Origin: Lithospermum erythrorhizon
Taxonomy: Eukaryota > Streptophyta > Magnoliopsida > Boraginales > Boraginaceae
Assembly: GCA_019722365.1 (NCBI GenBank)
Contig: JADFUC010002358.1
Span: 1,426,001 to 1,490,000 of the forward strand
Direction of reading: 5' to 3'
DNA: 64,000 nucleotides
Shown: piece by piece, positions 36,722 through 45,827 of the stretch
Numbering within the stretch: the first letter of the stretch is position 1
Layout: every line of letters starts with the position of its first letter
Position numbers and translations under genes: made by a program
The notes under the pieces: model-generated
The model's input: the letters and a program-made list of their open reading frames with translations, nothing else
Told to the model about the DNA's origin: nothing
The model's database searches: none

Positions 36722-39700
36722 TTATGCATACTCATCTGGTTGCCAATAGCCAAATAGCTTTCTAGCGAAAGGTACTAAGGCAACTAAAGCTATCTGAAGT
36801 TGTTCTGAGCTATTGAGGCGAATGCTGACTTGTCCGGCACCCCTATTGTTAATATTAGCCCGACCAATCAAGTTGGTATGACGTCCAACGGGAATTTGGA
36901 TCTGAGAATTGCAACCAAGAGCAAGATCCCCATGATAATCCATGGCTGAAAGCGCAAGAGTTGATAAGAAACGGCTCAAAGGATGATCTTTGTCTCTTAA
37001 AGTGGCTTCCAAACTGCCACCATATGCTACATCACCTCGACCAAACATCGCACCTCCAGAAACAACGACCTGCCCTCTATTTTGGACAATCAATTTGTCC
37101 TCCACTTTCACTCCGCCTGTTATTGTATCACCCAAAATAGTTAAAGAAGTACCAGCAATTGCCTTATTTTGCCTGGAATTACAAAACCTGGTCTCTCCTC
37201 GTAGTGTGTAAGCAATATCTTTACCAGCAGACTGTAAATCAAAACCTAGAGAAGTAGCCTTTCCCTTCCCATGCTTCATAGAAGTTGCTACTTCCATTTG
37301 AAGATTGGCTTCCTTTTTATCCTTAGAGACCTGTCCAGTAAATGAAAGAGGTAATTTTTCCTTAACCACAAACAATCTTTCCAAGTTTATTCCCTCATAG
37401 CCAACATCGTGATCCCAGCCATTGGGTTCCAAAACAGGTCTAATAACCCACTGATTGTTGGAATCAAGACTACGATAGCGGTGAGTAGGATGATCAGAAT
37501 CAAAGGAAGAAGGTAAGGCTAAATCAGGCATGGGAACAGGTATGGATGCTGCACCACCACCCTCCTCTTCTGTATTTTCACTGTAGTCATCTGAAAAATC
37601 CTTCACCATGGCTTGCATCTTCTTCATCATCTTTCGACGCAATTTCTCTTCTTTGAGTTGCTTCTTCATGAAAAGTTTTTCCCGGTATTCTAGTTCAGCA
37701 TAATAAGCCTTCCTCTGATCTTTAGGAAGCTCTGCTAGCTGGGCCTTGGTCAAGCTTTTGAATGGGGGTAATTGATCGTATTCAGATTCATCTTCAGAGT
37801 TTCGGTCATCTTCCAAATCATCGAAAGAGTCATCTTCATCGTCAAATTGTTCAGTAGGCAATTTCACCTGTGGCCTTGATTGAAGTAGAGATGAAAGAAG
37901 ATAGGGTAAAGGAGGAGCTTGAGATTGAGTCGCAAATGGTTTTCCAGTTGGACTCTCTTGTAACTTAAGGAGTGTATTTGCTTCAGCCAAAATCTTTGAT
38001 GCAAAGGATAGCAGCAACAGGTGTGGCTTCCAAACCTGACCATTAGGTAAAACTCTCTGGCCAGCCCTATTAGTTCGGCATGCTGAATGGTTCTCCACCA
38101 AAGAAACAGGATTCATAAGCCTCATGTCCCCAGCAGCTTGTCGTATCTCTAGTTGAACAGCATGAGACCTCTGGGTTACAAACATATCATAACTTGTAGT
38201 GCCACTTGGACCTTCTGGAGGAGCAGATGCTGCATGGGTCAACACAACTATGGCATTAAACCATATAGATGGCCCAAAAGTATCAGTGATAGTACGCAAC
38301 AAAGGCATGTCGCTAAAATCCCTGCTCGGCATGTCCAATCTATCAAGGTATAACACTATATCTGGGGGTGTTTTCTTAATGAATTGTTTAACAGAACGGA
38401 GGATTTTCTGATTCTGGCACTGATCAGACCACGAAGACAGAAGGCCAGGTGTGTCAATCACTCTTACCTTGATCCCCTGAACAGTTCCCACAACATCCTG
38501 AACTCTCTTTGTCAACATATGAAATGCATCAGTACCAAACTTGACCTCATCAAAAATGGAATTGATGGTTGAACTTTTTCCTACTCCAGTTTTACCTAAA
38601 ACCATTATGGTGCAAGAGAAATCCAAAGGTTCTCGGCCAGCTGCCTCAAGTTGTTCTGCCATTGCACTTGCACGATCAAAACTAAAGGCAGCAACACGGC
38701 CTCCACTTCTGCCTCGTAGCTGTTCAGCAAGTCCGAGTCTATATAACACCTGAGCAACAACAACATTGTGTGGAGTCTGTCCGAGCCTGTGAGCAAGACG
38801 CAAAAATTTGACACGTATCATCTGGAGTTTCTCACGAGTCTCATCATATTCCTCAGCTTCACCATGTGAGGGATCTTCAGCAAGTTGATTCCGTAAAGAA
38901 GATGGGGCTCCATTCACTCTAGGATGCTGAACAGCTCGAGTAGAAGGCTCTAGCAATGGAGCGGCACGTCCGAGGCCAGCAGGGTGTGCAGGAAGGTGAG
39001 GATGACCAGGAGCACGAGTGGCAGACGGCACGGTTGATGATGAACCATTTGTAGGAGGTTTGGTTTCCTGTCCTCTCATACTAGGATCACATGGTATATC
39101 TTTATATGTTATCTTTTCGGACGGAATTAACTCGGGTTCTGTAACATAAACTTCTTTTGGCAAAATATCTTGTAGCATAGGAGACACCTCACGCTCTGGA
39201 GCTTTTGATCTTTCCTCAACAGATGAATTGTCTAAACTATTAGGTGACTCTTCAGTAGGTAGTCTTTCAGCTACTTTGGTCACTACAGAACTGATGTCCT
39301 CTTTGACAGTAGGCTTTTCATCTTGATAAATCATAGAAACTGGAGGATTACGCTTGCTGTCCTCGTTATGCAGGTATTCTAATTGTACAATTTGTGCCTC
39401 ATTTATAATCATGTCTGGGATTTTGAGTTGTCTTATTTCATTTTTCAATTTAGCACCAACACCCTTCTCCCCAGCCTTGTCATCATGATTCATAGAACCA
39501 TGTTCAGCCGCATGATTGTCGAGGCCGGGTCTCTTTTCCTGTTGACCAGTATCATCATTGTATTCCACTTCATCTTGAACATCAGTATCTCCACCTTCAG
39601 AGTCATCAACATCTATAGACTTTGGCAGCCCAACAACTTGTTCTTCCTGGATGCTGGTTTTTATGCCATCACGGACCAGATCCATTAGACCACGATGAGA

Positions 39701-40441
39701 GACACCATTTTCATGGTCTTTGTGACCTTCATCGGTCATGCTAACCACTACATCTTCATCACCAGAGATTTCAGTCTTCATCGTAGTTTTGGTTTCAATA
39801 ACATCCCTCAAATTAGAGTCTCCATTTTCTACAAAATTATCCTTCAATTCTTCAACTTTATCATCATAAACTTCCTCGGTAACAGCTTGGCCCACTATGG
39901 TAGACTGCTCGTTCACCAGTATATTTATCTTCACAGCAGAGTCTTCATCAGCATCGTCCCTCAATTCAATCCCTCCATTTGTCACTACCACATTATCAGT
40001 CAACCTTTGAGCCTCGTTGACAACCACATTTTCAGTATCAGCAAGGCCCATAACCTGAATTTCCTTGCTCACCACTAGTTCAGCATTCTCAGCAGATTCG
40101 ACATCGGAATTCGAAACATCACTAATAGCTGGTGCTTCATCCTTAGAAGAAGACAACTCTCTCCCCAAAAATTCAGCTCGATCTTCGACTCCATAAGCGC
40201 AGCCCAGAACCGTAGTGGAAAGTCCAATGTCCATCTCAACCCGTGCAGAATCCTCGGAATCGTCTAAGTTAGCACTAACCTCTATAGAACCACTAGAATT
40301 CTGAACTTGTTTATTAATCTTGTCCTCATTCACGACGACCCCAGTTTCCACCTCAACAAAGTGTGCTCCATCACCGTTCCCGATCCCATTTTCCATCTCA
40401 CCCAAATGTTCTCCGGGAGTGTTCCCAATCCCATTATCCAT
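36722..40441 (-). CDS. Chloroplast outer-envelope import receptor, Toc132/Toc120 type
   Basis: Preprotein receptor GTPase of the Toc159 family. Toc132/120-type members favour non-photosynthetic preproteins (family knowledge). One coding exon, 1239 residues from the ATG at 40441. The frame runs 11 codons further upstream to a TTG at 40474, which is not a start. An acidic, low-complexity A domain fills about residues 1-480. The GTPase domain follows, with GKTGVGKSSTINSIF (about 614-628), DTPGLLSSW (about 660) and VLTHAASAPPEGPSG. A second acidic stretch (DDEDDSFDDLEDD) and a Lys/Met-rich segment precede the M domain (NGWDHDVGYEGINLERLFVV to NNRGAGQVSIRLNSSEQLQ). Length and M domain fit Toc132/120 better than Toc159 or Toc90. 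Confidence 0.95.
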   Translation of the reverse strand: MDNGIGNTPGEHLGEMENGIGNGDGAHFVEVETGVVVNEDKINKQVQNSSGSIEVSANLDDSEDSARVEMDIGLSTTVLGCAYGVEDRAEFLGRELSSSKDEAPAISDVSNSDVESAENAELVVSKEIQVMGLADTENVVVNEAQRLTDNVVVTNGGIELRDDADEDSAVKINILVNEQSTIVGQAVTEEVYDDKVEELKDNFVENGDSNLRDVIETKTTMKTEISGDEDVVVSMTDEGHKDHENGVSHRGLMDLVRDGIKTSIQEEQVVGLPKSIDVDDSEGGDTDVQDEVEYNDDTGQQEKRPGLDNHAAEHGSMNHDDKAGEKGVGAKLKNEIRQLKIPDMIINEAQIVQLEYLHNEDSKRNPPVSMIYQDEKPTVKEDISSVVTKVAERLPTEESPNSLDNSSVEERSKAPEREVSPMLQDILPKEVYVTEPELIPSEKITYKDIPCDPSMRGQETKPPTNGSSSTVPSATRAPGHPHLPAHPAGLGRAAPLLEPSTRAVQHPRVNGAPSSLRNQLAEDPSHGEAEEYDETREKLQMIRVKFLRLAHRLGQTPHNVVVAQVLYRLGLAEQLRGRSGGRVAAFSFDRASAMAEQLEAAGREPLDFSCTIMVLGKTGVGKSSTINSIFDEVKFGTDAFHMLTKRVQDVVGTVQGIKVRVIDTPGLLSSWSDQCQNQKILRSVKQFIKKTPPDIVLYLDRLDMPSRDFSDMPLLRTITDTFGPSIWFNAIVVLTHAASAPPEGPSGTTSYDMFVTQRSHAVQLEIRQAAGDMRLMNPVSLVENHSACRTNRAGQRVLPNGQVWKPHLLLLSFASKILAEANTLLKLQESPTGKPFATQSQAPPLPYLLSSLLQSRPQVKLPTEQFDDEDDSFDDLEDDRNSEDESEYDQLPPFKSLTKAQLAELPKDQRKAYYAELEYREKLFMKKQLKEEKLRRKMMKKMQAMVKDFSDDYSENTEEEGGGAASIPVPMPDLALPSSFDSDHPTHRYRSLDSNNQWVIRPVLEPNGWDHDVGYEGINLERLFVVKEKLPLSFTGQVSKDKKEANLQMEVATSMKHGKGKATSLGFDLQSAGKDIAYTLRGETRFCNSRQNKAIAGTSLTILGDTITGGVKVEDKLIVQNRGQVVVSGGAMFGRGDVAYGGSLEATLRDKDHPLSRFLSTLALSAMDYHGDLALGCNSQIQIPVGRHTNLIGRANINNRGAGQVSIRLNSSEQLQIALVALVPFARKLFGYWQPDEYA

Positions 40442-40481
40442 TATAGAATCGATAATAAAACCCCTAATTTCCAATAATCAC

Positions 40482-40828
40482 CTAGATAAAGAAACGATTT
40501 TTATTATAGAACTAATAGCAACTTAGAACAGACAATATACTTATTAAAAAATAATCACCAAAAAAAGTAAAAACAGCAAATATTATTATTTAGCATATAA
40601 GACATGCCCAGCAGATCTAGATAACATAAAGGTTTAGCATATGAGAGCACAATTTGTTGAGAAACTAAGTAAATGAATTGTAGAATTAAAAGATAAACAT
40701 TAATTTATGAGTAAAAGCATTAAAAAAAATGAGGCAAGCTATTGTACCAGATCTCAGTAGGGTTTAATGGTTTAGTGTAAATTCAAAGACAACAAATAAT
40801 TAAAAAGAAAATAAATAGTGTGAATTAC
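40482..40828 (-). other. Probable 5'-UTR intron of the Toc receptor gene
   Basis: On the minus strand a CTG|GTAATTCAC donor at 40828 and a TTTATCTAG acceptor at 40482 bound 347 bp just upstream of the ATG. Leader introns are common in plant housekeeping genes. Not confirmed by transcripts. Confidence 0.5.
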
Positions 40829-41086
40829 CAGAAAGTGTAGATCTTGCGCTCCAAATACAAAATGCTAAAACTTTATCTGTAGTACCTCAACTCTACTCTT
40901 CTTATAACCTTCTTCGTTGGACTCTTGTTAATGTTTCATTTTTCATACGCATCTAATTCATTATTTTGAACTTAACACATTAATTATTGATTTAATAATA
41001 ACTTTTAAGATATACCATCAATTATTTGTTGTCTTTGAATTTACACTAAACCATTAATAATAACTTTTAAGATATACCATCAATTA
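40765..41086. repeat. Perfect 37-bp inverted repeat with nested 33-bp direct repeat
   Basis: 40765-40801 is the exact reverse complement of 41020-41056. The right arm is embedded in a direct repeat: a 33-bp sequence at 40992-41024 recurs exactly at 41054-41086. The left arm lies in the probable 5'-UTR intron of the Toc gene and the right arm upstream of its likely transcription start. The arrangement looks like a replication template switch rather than a transposon. Confidence 0.92.
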
Positions 41087-41799
41087 AATTGGGACATTAT
41101 CATGTTTTAAATAATCTTATCTAATTAAAAAATAAACTAAAATCGATATATAATTATATGTGACTTTTTGTTTTTCGTCGTAACATATTTGTCTTTATTT
41201 GATGATTACATAGTGTTTGATTTTATTTGTTAATACTATTATATCTATATGTACAATTATTTTTCAATAATTAAAAATAACAAATTTTTATAGATAACTT
41301 TAATTTAAATCGATATTATTATTTACTAAAATGTTAGACTAATTAAAGTGGGTTGTGCAGGAGACATCTTGAACAATTCTAGAAGAGAATGTAAAATACA
41401 CATTTATGAATGCACCACACTTATTAAATTAATTTCAAAACTAATAAGCAAGTTGAAAAAGAAGAGTAGAAGACCCATAAATTGATAATGAAGTAGGTCA
41501 AAGGGGAGTCTTTCCACCTTACAACCAACCAAAATAGTTTCCTACAATTAAGGTTGTAACATGATTATTCATTTTGTTACAAAAATAAAAGACATTTACG
41601 TAAAACAGTTTCTCAGTTCTTCCATCTCCCCACCAAGTCTCCGATTAGCCAAAATCACCTTTACCACCTGTTATCTCCGCCAAGGGCAAGGCCACCCTTC
41701 TCTTGGATGGCCATTTCAAATTTATCTTACCTTTGATTCATACATTCAAGAGGAGGATAAAAAACATATACCTAATCATTCTATCCATATTAGACAACA
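41087..41799. other. Shared upstream region between the divergent Toc and ARO genes
   Basis: AT-rich intergenic DNA. The 93-residue ORF at 41561-41842 matches nothing I recognise and lies in the ARO upstream/leader region. Confidence 0.45.
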
Positions 41800-41808
41800 T
41801 ATATATAG
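41800..41808 (+). promoter_or_regulatory. TATA-like box of the ARO gene
   Basis: TATATATAG, 160 bp before the ATG at 41968. Plausible by position, but AT-rich surroundings make it uncertain. Confidence 0.4.
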
Positions 41809-41967
41809 CAAGCTACATTTTAAGAGAAAGAATGTAATATAACTAACATTCAAGATCTTTATGGAAGAATGAGTTGTCTAATCTCTTCTTATTTTTTTAT
41901 GATATTTGATATTTGATCAAATATTTCATTGTAAAGATAAAGATAGTATTATTGGTCCGCTGTTTGC

Positions 41968-43968
41968 ATGGCGGACATAGTGAAACAAATATTAACGAGG
42001 CCGATACAACTGGCAGATCAGGTGGTAAAGCAAGCTGATGATACAAATTATTTCAAGCAAGATTGTTTGGAGATCAAAGGGAAATGCGAGAGGCTTGTAG
42101 GGCTTCTCCGTGTAGCCGCTCGTGCAAGTAGCGATCTGTACGAGCGGCCTACACGCCGTATCATTGATGATACGGAACAAGTCCTTGATAAGGCCCTTAC
42201 CCTCATCTTCAAATGCAAGGTTAATGGCATCAGACGTGTTTTCACCATCATCAATGCCGCGTCCTTCAGGAAGATCTCTCTACAACTTGAGAATTCCATT
42301 GGTGATGTGTCGTGGTTACTTAACGTTTCCACACCGGCTGTTGACCGTGATGACGAATACCTAGGCCTCCCTCCAATTGCTGCCAACGAGCCCATCTTAT
42401 GCCTTATCTGGGAACAGATTGCAATTTTGTCTTGTGGATCACTAGAAGAACGTTCAGATGCAGCTGCATCTCTGGTTTCATTGGCACGTGACAATGATCG
42501 TTATGGAAAATTGATCATAGAAGAGGGTGGGGTTGTCCCATTGCTAAAATTGGCTAAGGAAGGGAAAATGGAAGGTCAAGAGAATGCTGCTAGAGCCATT
42601 GGCCTTCTTGGACGAGATCCGGAGAGCGTTGAACAGATTGTGAACGGCGGGGTTTGTACAGTTTTCGCTAAGGTCTTGAAAGAAGGACACATGAAAGTGC
42701 AGATTGTGGTAGCTTGGGCTGTGTCGGAGTTGGCTGCACATCATCCAAAATGCCAGGATCATTTTGCTCAGAACAATACAATAAGGCTATTGGTAAGTCA
42801 TCTTGCTTTTGAGACCATTGAAGAGCATAGCAAGTATACGATTCCTAGCAAGCAAAATATGTCAATACATACAGTTGTTATGGCTAATTCTAGTAACACA
42901 AGTAGTAACAACAATGGGATGGGGTATGATAAAGATGTTCATAGACAAATGCATCATACAATGGGAAATCAAACATCCGCCCAAATACATAATGTTGTGG
43001 CTAACACTATGGCTATGAAGAATCCTGATGACTTTTCAGAAGGCAATAATAATTCTCAACTTCAAGCAAATAATTCAAACAAACATAGCCAACGGAGTGA
43101 TCACAATTCAAACCAACAACAGCACCCCCACCACCCACATCATCAAAACCCAAAAAATTCACACCATCATGCTCTGCTGGGGACTAGCATTAAGGGTAGA
43201 CAATACGAAGATCCAGCTACAAAAGCCCAAATGAAAGCCATGGCTGCAAGAGCGCTTCGATTCCTCTGCGCAGGAAATCTTTCTATTTGTAAGAATATAA
43301 CCGAATCAAGAGCTCTTTTATGCTTGTCAGTATTATTAGAGAAGGGGGAGGAGGACGTTCAGTATCATTCCGCCTTGACGCTAATGGAGATCACAGTAGT
43401 AGCAGAGCAGAATGCCGAGCTAAGGCGCTCCGCATTCAAGCCCACTGCACAAGTTGCAAAAGCCGTGGTCGAGCAATTCTTGAAGATAATCGAGCAAGCA
43501 GACTCGGAACTTCTCATTCCGAGCATCACATCTATTGGGAATTTATCAAGGACTTTTAGAGCAACCGAGACAAGAATTATCACCCCGTTGGTAAAGCTGT
43601 TGGATGATAGAGAACCTGAAATTATGAATGAAGCTGTGATCGCACTCAACAAGTTCACCTGCCCTGATAATTTCCTCCACGAAAGTCACTCGAAGACATT
43701 TATAGATGAAGGGGGTGTTAAGCATTTGGTCCCATTGGTTTATTTTGGTGAGCTGCTGGTTCAGATTCCATCGTTAGTTCTTCTTTGTTACATTGCAATC
43801 AGTCTTCCTGACAATGAAGCATTAGCTCAAGAACAGGTACTTAATGTTCTTGAATGGGCTACAAAACAATCACATCTAATGCAAGTCCCAATTGTGGAAG
43901 AGTTAATATCGGAGGCTAAAAAGAGACTGGATCTCTTCCAATCTAGAGCTCCAATGGGTTATCACTGA
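41968..43968 (+). CDS. ARMADILLO REPEAT ONLY (ARO) protein
   Basis: Intronless 666-residue protein. ARO proteins act in polarised growth: in Arabidopsis ARO1 is needed for pollen tubes, and ARO2-4 act in vegetative tip growth with ROP GTPase regulators (family knowledge). The conserved start MADIVKQILTRPIQLADQVV, an N-terminal helical domain (to about 130) and ARM repeats are visible, e.g. SLEERSDAAASLVSLARDND, IIEEGGVVPLLKLAKEGK, GQENAARAIGLLGRD, QIVVAWAVSELAAHHPKCQD, and in the second half AARALRFLCAGN, LIPSITSIGNLSRTF and IMNEAVIALNKFT. Between about 285 and 410 lies a low-complexity linker rich in Asn, Ser, Gln and His (QQQHPHHPHHQ). The ATG at 41968 matches the family start. Confidence 0.96.
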   Translation: MADIVKQILTRPIQLADQVVKQADDTNYFKQDCLEIKGKCERLVGLLRVAARASSDLYERPTRRIIDDTEQVLDKALTLIFKCKVNGIRRVFTIINAASFRKISLQLENSIGDVSWLLNVSTPAVDRDDEYLGLPPIAANEPILCLIWEQIAILSCGSLEERSDAAASLVSLARDNDRYGKLIIEEGGVVPLLKLAKEGKMEGQENAARAIGLLGRDPESVEQIVNGGVCTVFAKVLKEGHMKVQIVVAWAVSELAAHHPKCQDHFAQNNTIRLLVSHLAFETIEEHSKYTIPSKQNMSIHTVVMANSSNTSSNNNGMGYDKDVHRQMHHTMGNQTSAQIHNVVANTMAMKNPDDFSEGNNNSQLQANNSNKHSQRSDHNSNQQQHPHHPHHQNPKNSHHHALLGTSIKGRQYEDPATKAQMKAMAARALRFLCAGNLSICKNITESRALLCLSVLLEKGEEDVQYHSALTLMEITVVAEQNAELRRSAFKPTAQVAKAVVEQFLKIIEQADSELLIPSITSIGNLSRTFRATETRIITPLVKLLDDREPEIMNEAVIALNKFTCPDNFLHESHSKTFIDEGGVKHLVPLVYFGELLVQIPSLVLLCYIAISLPDNEALAQEQVLNVLEWATKQSHLMQVPIVEELISEAKKRLDLFQSRAPMGYH

Positions 43969-44430
43969 TTGACTATAGACTACTATAAACTTCATGTTTT
44001 GACACTAATTCAAGATTCAGGCTTTTTGTAACTATAGCTTGTATTTACAGGACTTTGGGAGAATGGGAGTGTATATTAGTACATAGGTATGTTAACCACA
44101 TGTTCTTCGTAATGTAATGTTGTTACTGCTAACGTTTTCATTATTGGTAGATATCAAATTCGGTATTAATTTCAGAGTTGGCTTGAATTGAAGCCTCGAA
44201 CCTGGTTTAATTTAGCATTGAACTTGTTGCATGATGCTCGACTCGCGATAACTAAGCTATACATATCAACACAACTAACAATATGAACCTCTGATGATAC
44301 ATGCAACCTTAAACTGAAAAAATGAAGTAGATTAGTTTACTACTATTTTCATTTCATCAATCCAAACAGAGGCTGAATGTTACTGTACAAGAAAATAAGA
44401 AAACATTGAGCGATGAAAACTCCAAAGCAA
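43969..44430. other. 3' flank of ARO and upstream DNA of the first thaumatin-like gene
   Basis: 3'-UTR-like sequence followed by intergenic DNA. No gene seen. Confidence 0.5.
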
Positions 44431-44437
44431 AGGGAGG

Positions 44438-44446
44438 TTATAAAAT
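44438..44446 (+). promoter_or_regulatory. TATA box of the first thaumatin-like gene
   Basis: TTATAAAAT about 150 bp before the ATG at 44595, consistent with a leader of about 120 nt. Confidence 0.55.
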
Positions 44447-44594
44447 CCCAGGAGACCACCTTTTTCATTGCTTGCCAACTTTATTCCCCACTATATTAAT
44501 AAACAAACCAAAAAAAACATATAACAAAAAACTGGAAAGTAGCGCAAGTTTATTAAAAATCAGCAACCTACCTCCGCCACTCGCCGCCGCCCAA

Positions 44595-45827
44595 ATGGCT
44601 CCTCCCTCTTCCGCCGCTGCGTTATTCATTTTCCTCCTCCTCTTCATTCTTGGTACGTACGGACTCTAAGTAAATATTCCACTTTTATCTGTTTTACTAC
44701 TCCCCCAATTCTTTTTTAATCGATATTTTCATTTTTTATTCATTATTATAGATATAATATCATTGATTTTTTTTTAAATATTTTCATAATATTAATTTAT
44801 TGTAATTTTTATACCATAACTAAAAATTAATATTCGTAAATTTGACGTATAAAAACGAAAACGTCTAAAATTGACTTTGATTCAGTATTAGTTAATGATT
44901 ATGGACTTTGACTGGTCAAACAGCCGTGCAGTCAACGAAATTCAAGATAGTCAACAAGTGCCACCACACTATATGGCCAGGTATACTAACTGGCGCCGAT
45001 CGGGCTCCTCTAAGCCCAACGGGCTTTATCCTCAAACCCGGCAAATCAAAAACTCTTTCGGTACCAAAATCCTGGTCGGGCCGGGTCTGGGCCCGATCCC
45101 ACTGCTCAACAGACCCTACCGGAAAATTTTCTTGCATCACCGCCGATTGTGGCTCCGGAAAAGTGGAGTGTTCCGGCGCCGGCGCCATACCTCCGGCGAC
45201 ACTGGCGGAGTTCACACTCAACGGCGACCAAGGCCTTGACTTTTATGACGTCAGCCTTGTGGATGGGTACAACCTTCCTATGCTTATTGTAGCTAAAGGA
45301 GGCAGTGGTGGTTGTGCCTCGACGGGTTGTTTGGTGAATTTGAACGGCGCGTGTCCTTCAGGTAAGTGGAGTAACTAAGGGGGCAAGAGGGAGGGCAGTC
45401 TCCCGCCTAATTAAAATATACAGTAGAATTCTAACATTCGTTTATTCAAAAATTATATTGTTCGTTCGTTTTCAAAATATTAGTTCATTCGTCATTCCTA
45501 AATAAAATTTATGGTTCCGCTGCTTCAGGTTTGAGAGTGGCGCGTGGGAAGGAGGGTGTTGCCTGTATGAGTGCTTGTGAAGCGTTTAAGGATCCCGTGT
45601 ATTGTTGTAGTGAAGCTTATAATACGCCTGACACGTGTCATCCGTCCGACTATTCGTTGTTCTTCAAGCATGCTTGTCCACGTTCTTATAGCTATGCGTA
45701 TGATGATAAGACGAGTACTTTCACTTGTGCTGGTGCTGATTATTTGATTATCTTTTGCCCCTTGCCTTATACCAGGTATAAAAATGACGATTTAGTTGTA
45801 AACTATTCGTTTTTGTTGATTGAGTAA
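44595..45827 (+). CDS. Thaumatin-like protein (PR-5 family), copy 1
   Basis: Secreted, disulfide-rich protein of the PR-5/thaumatin-like family, many of which act in defence or bind beta-glucans. Exons: 44595-44652 (signal peptide MAPPSSAAALFIFLLLFILG), 44924-45361 and 45529-45827, with GT-AG borders in phase; 264 residues if the last exon is read through. Family features: IVNKCHHTIWPG, the thaumatin signature around CITADCGSGKVEC, PPATLAEFTL, DFYDVSLVDGYNLPM, GCASTGC and CPRSYSYAYDD. The terminal CP motif is followed by LPYTR and 17 further residues. A donor-like AG|GTATAA at 45776, matching the donor used in copy 2, may instead splice to AG at 45994 and stop at once (R-W-C), giving about 250 residues. 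The second-exon acceptor (AAACAG) is weak in pyrimidines. Confidence 0.88.

Noticed and set aside
44695..44895. Possible MITE in intron 1 of thaumatin-like gene 1 (CTCCCCCAATTC start)
   Set aside because: I could not find a matching inverted end or a TA duplication.
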